Of a DNA stretch of 64,000 nucleotides, positions 11,490 to 22,910 are shown piece after piece; the first letter of the stretch is position 1; the number at the start of each line of letters is the position of its first letter. The translations under genes and the position numbers were made by a program. Below the pieces are notes generated by a model. The model was not told the origin of the DNA, made no database searches, and was given only the letters and a program-made list of their open reading frames with translations. The stretch comes from Cyrtodaria siliqua (Eukaryota > Mollusca > Bivalvia > Adapedonta > Hiatellidae), in contig JAWPHD010010979.1 in the NCBI GenBank assembly GCA_037043455.1, positions 1 to 64,000 on the forward strand, given 5' to 3'.

Positions 11490-12649
11490 CTCCTTGTAGA
11501 GGTTTGCTTTAGTCACACATGCGCTCCTTTTATTGTCACATAACTCATGGAATAAGTTAATAACACAATTATATATGTCAAGGAGAAGAACTCTATACGA
11601 TTTTTTTTCGTTCCAATCCTATTAACTATGTACTGCACTACACATACTGAAAAAACCCACAAGTTTAGCAAGTTTATACACAAATTGAATGCTATTAGTA
11701 TAAAAACATTTGCATGACTTTCACTAATATAGCGGCTATGAAGAGAAATCTTCACCATTAAGAAACCGAAAGGGAGGGAGCTTAGCGACCGATCGCGGTT
11801 TCTTAATGTTGAATATTTCTCTTCATAAACTCTATCCGGCTTAGTGTTTACCACAGGTTGTATCGACAGTCTCTATATAGGTCACACTCTTCATCACGAA
11901 GACTGCCTGTAGAAAAATCTTCATGAATAAATGGTGCAAGTATTTGAAAATCTAATTGATTGCTTGAAAAAGTAGGGTAAACACTAATTAGTTGTGATCC
12001 AATTTAAGTATCAAGAGTTATCACCCATTTAGTTAAAACAGCGTATTTCATATTTAAAAAACACCAGTACGATAAAGAACATGGTTAAACGTCACTACAT
12101 TACAGTTAGTTCTGGGCTTCAAGTTATGAAAACCGCAAACTCAGTGGATACTAACCTTGTCGTTATAATGCAATATAAATGAACCAAAGTTTTAAAAAAT
12201 TGAAATTACCTCCCTTTACATTGAAATAAGAACGAAATTATAACTCTGTAAAGCAGGTAGATTTAAACATTTTTTTCCCCGCAGATATCGTTTCAAACAC
12301 AATGCCCTGCATATATCTGCTAATTATGTATTAAGTATATTGTTAATGACCTCTGCCACGCATAGCCTAGAATATGCGCAAATGAATTTGCCATGCAATA
12401 TATTTGCTAAACTTATTTTTATCAGATATGTTTTAAAAATGCTGATATAAGATATATTTAAACCAATTACATATGTTAAACAATCTGATTTGGATTTTTA
12501 ATTTGTTTTAGTAATTCAACAAACAATGTGTAATGTCAAAAGCAATTTGATTTGAACTACATGTATTCAAATATATTTACAAATATAGAAAAACAAACGG
12601 GACTCTGCGAGTTCAAAATTGCCGTGCGTCTCTGCAAGGCAAGTTTTAT
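11490..12649. other. Mostly unassigned
   Basis: AAGAGAAATCTTCACCATTA / AAGAAACCG ... CGGTTTCTTAATG ... ATTTCTCTTCAT at 11737-11826 form a local inverted repeat, possibly another short element. The rest is AT-rich. Confidence 0.35.
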
Positions 12650-12715
12650 GATGTTATGTGATAAATAGAATCTCCCATTCATGCAAATTTATTTTGAATT
12701 TATTAAACAAGTTTG
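12650..12715 (+). repeat. Half copy of the palindromic element
   Basis: TTATGTGATAAATAGAATC, TTTTGAATTTATTAAACAAG only. Confidence 0.6.
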
Positions 12716-13126
12716 GAAAAACGACATGAAGCTCAAGCCGTCGCAATGCAATCACCATTTGCCGTTTCAATACGTTTCAACATAGTCTCTTAATATAATC
12801 CAATCACCATTTGCCATTGGCCGCTTCTATACGTTTCAACCCCGTCTCTTAATATATTTGATGTGTTAGTGTGTACTTTCCTTATTTCGGGTTTATTCGG
12901 TAACTTGATACCATTTGTATGACACATTACTGTTAAATATGTAAATTGATGTTTTAAAATGTAAAGGTGTAGAAACGATCTGTGATAGTAATTGGTGTCA
13001 ATAGAAATGCATATTAAACCGGCAAAATGTTCATAATGTGTTTCACCTGCATACTCATTAAACTGCCGAATTTTATCTCCTTTTAGAAATTGCTTATGAA
13101 AATAATTGGGCATGGAAAATGCTTTG

Positions 13127-13305
13127 TTTGTTTGTTTGTATGGTTTTAATGTCATTTTCAACACATGTAAGGTTATATATGACGGTCGATTTTTTGTGGT
13201 GGAGGCAGACCACCCACTTTTCCTAGGCAGAACCAGTACTGTACACCTCCCGCCATCCGTAAGAATCGACACTACCTCACGTACAGGTCGAGCTCCCGCA
13301 GTATA
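13127..13305 (-). mobile_element. SINE type A, head truncated
   Basis: Body blocks TTTTAATGTCATTTTC, TATATGACGGTCGATTTTTTG, GGAGGCAGACCACCC, AGAACCAGTACTGTACACC and TCCCGCCATCCGTAAGAATC, and the start of the head. It overlaps a chance 160-codon frame on the other strand. Confidence 0.8.
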
Positions 13306-13377
13306 ATGTGTTTCAGTTGCAATTTAGTGTGTCAATACATTTAATTAGGACCCCATGAATTGATCAGTCTAATTTAA

Positions 13378-13633
13378 AGGGACATATGTTAGTTTTTCTA
13401 CATAAATGCATTTGTTCGATCATTAATATTATTTATAAGAATTGTTTTTGCATATTTTTAATTTTTGATATTATTGCATCAATAATATATTAAAACTTAT
13501 ATTTTAATAAGACGACATATTGAATACTTAAAATTTGATTTATTTAAATGTAACCAGGGTAAAAATAAAAATGATACTGGATATATAACTCGAGACACCC
13601 ATTTCAAATACTTCAAGATTGCCGTGTGTCCCT
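13378..13633. mobile_element. TTAA-type element, complete
   Basis: TTAA on both sides (13374-13377, 13634-13637); ends AGGGACAT..GTGTCCCT; subterminal TCAAGATTGCCGTGTGTCC. Confidence 0.83.
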
Positions 13634-13820
13634 TTAAGTATTGTTTATGAAATAGTTTAGACTAGCAAATTCGACGACTCGGTGTATTTTTGGATCATTA
13701 ATTGTAATTCCTGTGGGATTCATATTGACAACAATTGTACATTTACCTCAGTAAAAATGTAATTTGACAGCAATAAACATGTGCCTAATCACCACGTGGT
13801 TGTATTTTTAGTACGCTTAA

Positions 13821-14020
13821 AAGGACAGACACATGGCAATCTTGAGTTTTTAAAAGTGCACCAATAATACAGTTAAAAATATGGTAGAATAAGATGAAAA
13901 CAATGCACTTAACTGTTTTATTTAATTATATGCCAGCAATTTTAAAGCCAAACTTATACTAGATAAATAAATCGAGACGTTCAATCCATGATAAACACTG
14001 CAAGACTGCCATGTGTCCCT
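13821..14020. mobile_element. TTAA-type element, diverged ends
   Basis: CTTAAAAGGACAGACACATGG at the left, GACTGCCATGTGTCCCTTTA at the right, with the same interior blocks. Confidence 0.7.
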
Positions 14021-14319
14021 TTACATTTTGATAGGTGTAACATGAAACACGAAGAAGAAAAAACACAACCAGCTAAATATTTGTTATTTATGTTTTAAGT
14101 TGTAGATGTTGAATAAATGAAGAATTTAAACCTCGAGACGTCGATTTTTCCAGATCACAGGAGAAAGAGAAGAGGGATAGAGAGAAGAAGAAATTGTGTT
14201 GTAGTATATGTATATTTATCACATAACATGCGGTGTGGGAGTGTAATAACACCCTTCAATATTTTCGATATTCACTAGTGGTTAAGTTAATGTACGTTTA
14301 CTGACGTAATGAGACGTTA

Positions 14320-14474
14320 TAAGTTATGTGATAAATAGAATCCTAACATTCGTTCTCATTCATTTTTGAATTTATTAAACTCGTTAGCAAGAGCCTCGCA
14401 TTATATCATTTTGCAAACTCGTTTAATAAATTCAATAATGAATAAGCACTAATGTAAGATCCTCTATATAAATA
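14320..14474. mobile_element. Palindromic short element (GATAAATAGAATC ends)
   Basis: GAATTTATTAAACTCG near 14370 is matched reversed by CGTTTAATAAATTC near 14420; outer ends TTATGTGATAAATAGAATC and GTAAGATCCTCTATATA. Copy at 34.15 kb in the opposite orientation and a half copy at 12.65 kb. Confidence 0.72.
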
Positions 14475-14577
14475 CAAGGCTGGAAGTTAATTTCACGGTC
14501 GGTTTTCTTTTTCGGATTTTTTTTTTTTGCGTCTTTAATGGTCCGTGCGTAAATGTCACTCGGCGATTGGATCAGGT

Positions 14578-14812
14578 ATACTCACGCGCCAGTTACGGAG
14601 TGCATTGACCTACAGCTATACTTTTACGAAAAATGTTTTGTACATAAACTATGATTTTTCATAAAAGCTGAATTTTAAATATTTTACAACACTTTCATAT
14701 CAATATTCTTTAATTGTGTTACAATTTATAAAATGTGACCTTGACCTGTAAATGTAAACAAACTACGGGAACAACTAGACTCAATGCACTCCGTACCTGG
14801 CGCGTGAGTGTC
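14578..14812. mobile_element. Inverted-repeat element with ~30-bp CTCACGCGCC ends
   Basis: Left CTCACGCGCCAGTTACGGAG..TGCATTGA, right reversed CTCACGCGCCAGGTACGGAG..TGCATTGA; 27 or more of about 30 match, 174 bases apart. No target duplication identified. Confidence 0.7.
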
Positions 14813-15074
14813 GCGTGACGGATTCGTAAATATTGTCTTTTTTGTTCTTGTCTGGGATTTTTTGTAATTGTTGATGGATTTCCAAGTCAGTAGAGCATAT
14901 GTTGGTAAACCAATGTTGCAGAAACGAAGAAAAAATGTAGAATAGCCCTTTGACAGAGAAAAAAACCAACAACAGTGTTTCCTTTTCATCTTTATTATTT
15001 TGGTTTACCGATTGTTTCATATAGGAATTGTAGGTACAAACACTGCAATACACACCCAGTATACTTACAACATC

Positions 15075-15468
15075 TTTAAAGTTCTCCGGCCATGTTTTGT
15101 TTATGTTTATTTAAATCGAAATCAATACACAACTACAGGTATTTACAATTCACACATTGCAGTATGTGTGAAAAGCGAGAATAAGATTTTATTTGATGAC
15201 TGAGAAGAAATTAATCCACAGGTATATGTATTTGTCAAGTATTTAGCAATAGTTGTGCAGCTATACAATTCAGATTTACCTCATTTCCCCGTGCAGTCAC
15301 GCAGTGGTAAAAGTGGTATCAATAATACTTATATATTAACAAACAACTTAGTAGCGCTTTTAAATATATATTTTTCTCCGAGACTATCAAGAAATGTTCA
15401 TATGAAGTTTACGAGTTAAATTTGTTAATTGGTAATACTACAAAGTGGGTGGCCATTCATCTTTAAAA
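15075..15468 (+). repeat. Dispersed repeat R1, copy 2
   Basis: Same ordered blocks as copy 1, from AAAGTTCTCCGGCC to GGTGGCCATTCATCTTTAAA; the longest shared extent is with copy 1. Confidence 0.85.
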
Positions 15469-15574
15469 AGAACCAAACAGTCTGACATACATGGAAGGAA
15501 AGAAAAGAAGATTCCTACCTACCTACCCATCTGAAAAATCTAAGGTCGGGTTTGAGAAAACTAAGATATTGTAA

Positions 15575-16095
15575 AGGGAATGTAGCGACACAGCCAAACA
15601 AGCTCTTTTATTGACAGTTCTGAAAAACTGGGAAAAGGTGAAAGAATTATCAAAATCGGATGATAATCAAAAGAGATATGACCATTTGAAAGTCGCTCTA
15701 AAACAGAGAACTATGATGTTATAGTTCCAAATTACCATATATGAAATATTGATAAATATCATTTAAAGCAAAGCAAATCTCTGCAAATGAATGCCAACTC
15801 CTTTACTGGTCATATAAAGCAGTATTACCATTAAGTATACATATTTTTCATACATCTGCTCTCATGTTTTCCCCCTATAAATCAATATATATTCGTTTTT
15901 ATAAATATTCCACATATGGCCATTTTGTACTATGACGTCATAGCTCTCAAAATGGCGGCTTCCATATCCGTTTCAACAGAACTTTTAAATGATCCTATCT
16001 TCTTTGTTTGTTTTCCGATTTTGATAATTCTTTCACCCTTTTCCAAGATTTTCGTAACTCTCAATAATATCGATGGCTTTGTCGCTACATTCACA
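15575..16095. mobile_element. Foldback element with ~190-bp arms, copy 1
   Basis: AAAGGGAATGTAGCGACACAGCC at the left and GGCTTTGTCGCTACATTC at the right; arms share GACAGTTCTGAAAAACTGG-, TCAAAATCGGATGATAA- and CTCAAAATGGCGGCTTCC-type blocks. Reading frames here are arm sequence, not genes. Confidence 0.78.
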
Positions 16096-16099
16096 TTGA

Positions 16100-16407
16100 A
16101 GGGACACACGGTAATCTTGATTTTTGAAAAAATCTTACGAAGTCCCATTAGTTTTTCTACGTAACTTGCAATTGTTCAATCATTAATATTAAGTACAAGA
16201 AATTTGTTGTTGCATATTATTAACTGTTGATTATAAAGCACCAATAATATATTCAAACCTATGGTAGCATAAGATGAAAAACAACGAACTCAACGTTTTT
16301 ATTTAATTATATGCCAGAAGATTTAAAGTCAAAATAAATACTGGATACATAAATAGAGACGGTAATGTTAGTACTTGATAAACTCTTCAAGATTGCCATG
16401 TGTCCCT
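16100..16407. mobile_element. TTAA-type element, complete
   Basis: Flanks TTGA (left, decayed) and TTAA (right); AGGGACACACGGTAATCTTG to CAAGATTGCCATGTGTCCCT. It abuts the right end of the foldback element at 15.58 kb. Confidence 0.8.
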
Positions 16408-16602
16408 TTAAGTGTGGCCTTCAAAACAGTGATATGTGAAACGGAATTACTAAAAATATGTGATTCTTTTAATGATATATATATATATATATGTATCGTT
16501 AACCAGATTTTTAAAATTGATATTTGAATCGAATTGATAAAACAAAAAGAAAAGCACACAACTTCTACAATTTATACTAGTTTCTAATAGTCTAATATTT
16601 AA

Positions 16603-16941
16603 AGGGACACATAGCAATCGCGATTATGCTAAAGGGACACAATTTTGAGTTTTATAACAATCATTAAAATTAGCAATTCGATGTATTAATTCTGTATCAT
16701 TCCGACTGTAAAACTGCTTTCATATAATTAAATAAAAAAAATGAGATTTAAATTTTCTTCGTTATTCTACCAAATGTTTAAATATATTATTGGTGCAATG
16801 TTTACAACAGTTATCAGGTAAAAACAATTTGCTTTAAAATATTCTAATAATTAATATTAAAGATTGAACAAATGCAAGTTATGTAGGTAAATTAACAAGA
16901 CGCCGCGATTTTTAAACAAATCAAGATTGTCATGTGTCCCT
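16603..16941. mobile_element. TTAA-type element with duplicated left end
   Basis: Two left ends in a row (AGGGACACATAGC, then AGGGACACAATTTTG at about 16634) share one right end TGTCATGTGTCCCT|TTAA. Confidence 0.75.
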
Positions 16942-17211
16942 TTAAAACTCGTGGCATCCCGTTGGAGTTTTCTACATGACTTGCACATTTGAAAATTAGT
17001 GCGTATTACGAAATGTTGATTTCATTGCACCAATAATATATTAAAACCTATGGTAACTTAAAGAAGAACATTTGAAACTCCAAATTTTATTAAATCTTAT
17101 TTAGTTATATGCAAACAGTTTTAAAGTCAAAATAATATTAGAATGATGAATAAATCGTGCTAATTGTAATGATTGATAAATACATCAAGATTGTCGTGTG
17201 TCCCTTTAAGG
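16942..17211. mobile_element. TTAA-type element, left end lost, adjoining the previous one
   Basis: Starts inside the family sequence (CTCGTGGCATCCCGTTGG) right after the shared TTAA and ends GATTGTCGTGTGTCCCT|TTAA. Confidence 0.72.
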
Positions 17212-17242
17212 GTTAGTCGAGAAAGTGTCGTTTTTTACGGAT

Positions 17243-17385
17243 GCGGGTGGTATACAGAAATGGTTCTATCCAGAAAAAGGTGGGTGATCTGCCTAAACAA
17301 CCAATAATCGTGTTGAAAATGAGTGGGTGGTCTGCCTCCACAACCAATAATCCTGCTGAAAATGACGTAACACACCATTCAACTA
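17243..17385 (+). mobile_element. SINE type A body with internal duplication
   Basis: GCGGGTGGTATACAGAAATGG, GGTTCTATCC, then two copies of a GTGGGTGRTCTGCC..CAACCAATAATC..TGAAAATGA unit. It ends CACACCATTC, just before a TTAA element. Confidence 0.72.
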
Positions 17386-17400
17386 ACCATCAAACCCTTT

Positions 17401-17945
17401 AAAGGGACATGTGGCGATCTTGAAGTTTTGATCAAATTTAAGAATTCGCATCTCGACTTATTCATCCAGTATCATTTCGACCTTGAACCTGCTTGCATAC
17501 AGCTGAATACAATTTTGAGATTTTTATAGTTCGTCCTTGTTCTATATCAGGGCCCAGTTGTTCAAAGGTAGGTTAGACTAATCCTCGGTTAGTGAATACT
17601 TTCAAATTTCATTTTCAAAAAAATAATTTTTTGTACCACTAAACGTATTTAATGTGCATTCGTTCTTAACATAATGCTTTCAAATCCTCAATTTCTTGTA
17701 GAAATATTTATATCCCATTCAGAGAGATTTGAAATTTTGACTTAACGCTGGAGTAAGCTAACCGATCTTTGAACAACAGGCCCATTAATATTATTGGTGC
17801 ATTATAACCAAACATTAATAATATGCAAATACTATTTGCTTTTATCCATTCAAATAATTAATATTAATGACTGCATTTTGCTAGTTAATGTAGAAAAAAA
17901 TAAGGGACACCGCGAGTTTTACATAAATCAAGATTGCGGTGGGTG
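17401..17945. mobile_element. TTAA-type element interrupted by another short element
   Basis: Left TTAA|AGGGACATGTGGCGATC, right CAAGATTGCGGTGGG without a clean terminus. A GGGCC-ended element (17549-17784) sits in the middle. Confidence 0.7.
17549..17784. mobile_element. GGGCC-ended short element (Harbinger-like) nested in a TTAA element
   Basis: Left GGGCCCAGTTGTTCAAAGG, right (reversed) GGGCCTGTTGTTCAAAGATC; inner GGTTAG is also inverted. About 236 bp. The host element resumes on both sides. Confidence 0.75.
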
Positions 17946-18057
17946 GAGTATGTAACTGAAATAATACAAACCATCTTGGCTGTAAGAGAAGATATATCCC
18001 TGCAGGAAGGTTCACACATCCAAATATAAACGTATCAATCAACACAACATATTAACG

Positions 18058-18243
18058 ATAACGATATTAGCACATTTAAACACACACTGTATTATGAAAA
18101 TCTTATTGATATTAGCACATTTAAACACACCCTGTATTATGAAAGAACTTATCGATATTAGCACATTTAAACACACCCTGTATTATGAAAGAACTTATCG
18201 ATATTAGCACATTTAAGCACGCACTGTATTTCATTTAAACATA
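18058..18243 (+). repeat. ~48-bp tandem repeat, four units
   Basis: CGATATTAGCACATTTAAAC + ACACCCTGTATTATGAAAGA + ACTTAT, nearly identical between the second and third units. Confidence 0.88.
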
Positions 18244-18251
18244 CTATCAAT

Positions 18252-18437
18252 ATGAGCACAACTGTGAGCAATAATATAATTTCTAATACCATTAAAAAAC
18301 AATTTATTGTAAATCGGCATGTTAATATGAATTTTGACAAACCCATACTTAAGGAATGTTTAAACTACGATCGTAAACCCGTCAATGAAATACTTCTCCC
18401 TCATGAAATGGAATGTATAGCAAAATTCAAATTATGA
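18252..18437 (+). CDS. Hypothetical 61-residue frame next to a tandem repeat (doubtful)
   Basis: ATG-initiated, hydrophilic, ends FKL; no motif recognised. The base composition is that of the surroundings and there is no splice or poly(A) support. More likely chance. Confidence 0.1.
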   Translation: MSTTVSNNIISNTIKKQFIVNRHVNMNFDKPILKECLNYDRKPVNEILLPHEMECIAKFKL

Positions 18438-18457
18438 TATGCAATGAACGGACACTA

Positions 18458-18756
18458 GGCCAAAAAAATATAAATAGGTGTGTTTCCTATTGCATGCTCT
18501 AAAAAAAGAGGGTAGGTCGGTAGGCATTTTTTTTTTTTTTGGAGCAAGATATTGTGCGATTTTATCTCATAAGCCCCATACAAGTTGATGATACAACTGA
18601 AAGTTTCTCTATGCTGTCAGTTTACCTCTATATATTGTGATAAATCATTGTTGAGCACAAATATTTATTTTTTTCATAAAAGTTTTAGGGTCGGCCCCTT
18701 AAAAATAGGGTCGGTCGGGCCACCGGAAACACAGGTAATTTTTTTTTGGCCTTAGT
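18458..18756. mobile_element. GGCC-ended (PIF/Harbinger-like) short element, complete copy
   Basis: Left end GGCCAAAAAAATA..GGTGTGTTTCC, right end (reversed) GGCCAAAAAAAAATTACC..TGTGTTTCCGG. Flanks CTA and TTA are consistent with a diverged 3-bp target duplication. Carries the AGGGTCGGTCGGG and GAGGGTAGGTCGG blocks also seen at 45.6, 46.8 and 48.97 kb. Confidence 0.7.
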
Positions 18757-18888
18757 AGTCAAAAAAATCAAGGAAGAAGAGTACATAGTTACGCTATATC
18801 ACCGTAGCGCATTTTTTAATGGAAACATTATCCGAGTTTAAACAATTTATACTGTCCTTTATATATAAAGACGCATTTTAATTATATA

Positions 18889-19127
18889 CTGAGGGAAAAA
18901 AGTTTAGCAAGTTTTTGTTGCACACTGGAAATAATACATTTCTGGTTGAAAAATCAAGAAACTACTGCCGTAGACACAATAGTTTATTAAACACACATCA
19001 ATAACAGTCGAACATCTTAATGACCTAACGAATAAATGAACGTGGGGGTCAAGCCCGCTAAGTCCCAAAATGTCAGTATATCTTGTATTATTTCATTAAA
19101 CAAACTTGCTAAACATTTTCCCCTCAG
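18889..19127. mobile_element. TA-flanked short element, CTGAGGG ends
   Basis: 239 bp; TA|CTGAGGGAAAAAAGTTTAGC left, reversed right CTGAGGGGAAAATGTTTAGC; TA on both sides, fitting Tc1/mariner target use. Confidence 0.85.
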
Positions 19128-19344
19128 TATAATTATATGATAATGCTTCAATAGAGTATATTTTGCTTAACAGATGATGAAGTGTGATAACAAAGTAAAA
19201 GAAGATATATTTAACATACCACCCACACGAGGTTGTGTTGCTTGTATAATAATATATATTCTGAGATGGGGAAAAATGATGAAGAAATATATTCTGCGAG
19301 TGATACATGGAATAATATGCATTAGAGTTTTCGATGACCGTCTT

Positions 19345-20800
19345 CTTCAGAAACATGGAGCACGTACGTCATGAAAAGTTAAACAATAATAGTTTAGAGA
19401 CTCGAAGCGCTAAGTCACGAATAGCTGAACAAAATGTAAGCCAGAAACAGGGCGCACTTAGTTACGAATAGTTAAACAAGTGTAAAGAAATATAAAAAGA
19501 TCGGACAGGGAAAGTAGCATTCAAGGAGGACAGTCAACCACAAAACACAGAAACAAACACGCAAACAGTTAAACAAGAAGGCAAAAGTAATAATAAATGC
19601 AAACGACACCACAAACACAAAAGGGTTGACAATAGGGCTACCGCATTGGAACGGTCAGTGGCAAAGTAGGCCACTGGGGGTTTAAACCGGTTCTAGGGTG
19701 CACCAAACCTCACACTTACCCTACCGTCATCCCATTAAAACAGGACAGTGTAAATAAATAAATCCCCGCCATGATCTAATCTCTGAACAACAAGGCAGCA
19801 TCAACAGGCAATACTAAGTAAAACACAAATATGCTCGTGTAAATATAATACAAAAAAACAGTAGCCTAGAAAGCCACAATGAAGGTACTCAGTGACTTGG
19901 CAAAAAGCCAGAGCAACAAGAGAATAAACCATTTAATAAGGGCACGACAAGAAAGATAAGCCAGAGACATGGAGCACTTAGTCACGAGGAGCAAAGATAA
20001 GCTAGATACAGGGAGCACTTAGTTACGAATAGTTAAACAAGTGTAAGCCAGAGACATCGAGCACTTTGTCATGAGGAGCAAAGATAAGCCAGAAATAGGG
20101 AGCACTTAGTTATGAACAAGTGTTAGCCAGAGACATGGAGCACTTTATCACGAGGAGTAAAAGCAAAAGAGCCAGAAACATGGAACACTTTGCTACGAAG
20201 AATTCAACAAAGGCAGGCCAGAAACACGGAACACTTTGCCACGACGAATTCAACAAAGGTAGGCCAGAAACCCGGAACACTTTGCCACGAAGAATTCAAT
20301 AAAGGTAAGCCTGAAAGCCGGAGCAATGTGCTATGAAAAGTTGAACAAAAGTAAACCAGAAACAACGGAACACTTTGATACAAAGAGGTGAATAAAGGGA
20401 AGTCAGAAACATGGAGCACTTTGCTACGAAGACGTGAATAAAGGAAAGTCAGAAACATGGAGCACTTTGCTAAGAAGAACGAAGAGTTGAAGAAAGTTAA
20501 GCCAGAAACACGGAGCACTTCACGAAGAGTTAAGCAAAAATAAGCCAGAAACATAGAGCACGATGAGATACTATAAAGTAGCACTTAGGTCAGTTAGAAA
20601 CATGGAGCAATGGTTAGCGATTAGTTAAACAACATCGAGCACAAAAAAACGGAGAGTTAAACAACATAACCCAAATTTATGGAACACCTATTGAAGAATA
20701 GTTAAACAAAGTGTCAGAGACATGGAACACTTAGTTATGGTGAGTTAAACAAGGTAAGTTAGAAACGCGGAGCACTAATTCAAAGCTAGTCTAACTACTA
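19345..20800 (+). repeat. Decayed minisatellite (GCCAGAAACATGGAGCACTT)
   Basis: Units of about 45-55 bp built on AAGCCAGAAACATGGAGCAC + TTTGCTACGAAGAGTTGAAC, densest at 19925-20600. A non-repeat stretch (19500-19920) contains GGGCTACCGCATTGGAACGG and is otherwise unassigned. Confidence 0.8.
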
Positions 20801-20811
20801 TTAACGGGAAT

Positions 20812-20990
20812 GTAAAGACACAGCCAAATTTCTTTATTATTGAAAGTTCTGAAAAATTTAAAGAATTTCGGATGATAAACAAAGAAGATAAGATCATGTG
20901 AAGGTTCGGTTGAAACGGATATGGAAGCCGCCATTTTGAGAGCTATGACATCACAGTTCTAAATGACCAATGTATATGTCGGCTTCTTAT
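20812..20990. mobile_element. Foldback element, single arm
   Basis: GGGAATGTAAAGACACAGCC, GAAAGTTCTGAAAAATTT, GGTTGAAACGGATATGGAAG, GCCATTTTGAGAGCTATGAC. Confidence 0.72.
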
Positions 20991-21147
20991 CGGAACTATA
21001 TGATTACAAAATAATGTGATGATTTCTGCTAACATACTTTTTAATTCCATATCGTTGGCCATGGTAGCCCTAAAAACGACTGATCTACTTCTTATTTGAA
21101 TGCGGTGTGCTTGTCACGTCAAAAGCATTATGTAGGAAGTGTGACTT

Positions 21148-21440
21148 TTGGGGGTATATATATATACAGCTTGTCCATGGGGTGGGGTATGGGGGTATAT
21201 ATACAGCTTGACCTTGGGGTGGGGTATGGGGTAATAATTACAGCTTGACCTTGTGGGTATATAAACAGCTTGTCCTTGGGGGTTTATATACAGTTTGTCC
21301 CAAACTAAACACTGACCGAAACATGTTATAATGCCGGTCTACTGCATCGTCGGTGATATCCCATGTTCTTATGCAAGCCGACTGCATCGTCTGCGATATA
21401 CCGTGTCTAATGCAAGACGACTGCATCGTCGGTAGACAAT
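21148..21440 (+). repeat. Two adjacent short tandem repeats
   Basis: 21148-21305: TGGGGTATGG / TATATACAGCTTGACCTTGG units. 21334-21438: GACTGCATCGTCGGTGATAT units, three copies about 43 bp apart. Confidence 0.75.
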
Positions 21441-21627
21441 ATATCATATACCATATAGCCAAGCAATGATGGCACAGGTACTGACGATGATGGGGTACTA
21501 CAGAAAGGCATCCGGGGTACATTTATGTATACTGAAATGTACCCGAAAATCATCGAAATCCAGAAAGAACGTTGCGAAAGGCTATACAGTTCGCCGATAC
21601 GATAATACATTATAATCTGTTTTTTTT

Positions 21628-21775
21628 ATAAATGGTGTTTTACTTCATTTTTAGCACAAGTTATATTTGACGGTGAAGTTTTTGTGGTAGAGGCAGACCA
21701 CCCCACTTTCTTTGTGTAGAACCTGTACTGTATACCTCCCGCCATCCGTAAGAATTGACACTTTCATATTTAAAG
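21628..21775 (-). mobile_element. SINE type A, head truncated
   Basis: GTGTTTTACTTCATTTTTAGC, GTGGTAGAGGCAGACCACCC, GTAGAACCTGTACTGTATACC, CCCGCCATCCGTAAG in plus orientation. Confidence 0.78.
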
Positions 21776-22091
21776 TAGTCTAGATCATCTGCGACGCTTG
21801 CTTGTTTTCAAGACCAACGTTTTAACGCGGCAGCCATTTTACCGAGATTATGGTATCGTTTCTGATTGGCTGATATTGTATTCACGGTATACAGAACGGC
21901 AGAAACAACAATAAATTAATAAATAAAGAAGGGAACTTCATTATTATATCAACAAACTAAATATGGATGGTCAAACATACAAGAAAAACAATTTACGGAC
22001 ATTTGTTTCTGGTTTCAAAGATTTTTCTGCAAAAGGGAGGCGTTTGTATTTACAATCAAGCGTCGAACGATCAAGACTTTATATATATATA

Positions 22092-22640
22092 CTGAACAAA
22101 AAAAGAAACTTCGCATTTTAAGCTGTGATTTGCATAGGGTTGACTTTGTTACACTTTGTACACCAATCTAGATACAATTTCATCATTTTATACTTATCAC
22201 TCAATCATTCTGATCAATATTATTAATCATCAAAAACAAGATTTAGTGTGTTGACTGCTAAACCATGTTTTATTCAAATTGCGAATCACTATATTTGTAT
22301 TATAAAGGGAGGTAATCTGAAAATATTCATTCTTGAAAGCTGTATGGCGCAAAAGTGAGTGAACAGGTCAGCTTAATTTCTTCGTCTTTTTGGTGCTGGA
22401 GTTATCTTCTGTTTATTTCAATAGAACAAAACTGTGTTAAATCAAAGTTATGGTTTATAAGACCCGGAAATGCTGTTTAAACCAAAACAAGGGGAATAAC
22501 TGTGCGTACAAGTTTGATTCAAGGAAAATTGTTTTCATGGCAGTGCTGGCCTTTTAACAAAGGTGTAAGACCAAGCAAAATATATTTTCATTGTGTCTAC
22601 ATGTGGGGGTAAAGTTGCGGAAGTTTCTTTTTTTGTTGAG
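22092..22640. mobile_element. TA-flanked short element, CTGAACAAAAAAAG ends
   Basis: 549 bp; left CTGAACAAAAAAAGAAACTTCG, right (reversed) CTCAACAAAAAAAGAAACTTCC. TA on both sides. Interior AAGCTGTGATTTGCATAGGG recurs at 28.16 kb. Confidence 0.82.
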
Positions 22641-22724
22641 TATATATTTAAAATACTACGGGTTGAAAAGTAATACCGTCTAAACGCACCATTTATGGGC
22701 GTTACAAACTTACTTATGTTTACT

Positions 22725-22910
22725 CACCCGTGGCGGTATGTTGTCAATCATAAGGAATAGACGCATCTCGACGTTTTGAAATGATTTGCAATATTCATGA
22801 AAATAATGTTTGATAGATCTTATCTGCAAATTCATCATATTACTAATAATTGCATTTACAAAATTCTTGATTTCGACGGCGCTGTCATATCCAATCATCA
22901 TCGTCAACAC
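22725..22910 (-). CDS. Candidate first coding exon of an unknown gene
   Basis: ATG at 22910 (minus strand) opens about 61 residues (MLTMMIGYDSAVEIKNFVNA...) up to CGGGTGAGTAAAC, a near-ideal splice donor near 22727. It shows no repeat similarity to the rest of the window. I recognise no family and found no matching acceptor downstream, so this is weak. Confidence 0.25.

Noticed and set aside
12790..13272. 160-codon minus-strand frame
   Set aside because: It runs through a type A SINE (antisense) and AT-rich flanks, with no protein motif.
15916..16164. Opposed frames of 72-82 codons
   Set aside because: They lie in one arm of a foldback element and the start of a TTAA element; the same sequence recurs at 20.8 and 38.5-39.0 kb.
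19925..20600. CRISPR-like regular repeats
   Set aside because: Units are contiguous and decayed with no unique spacers; this is a eukaryotic minisatellite.
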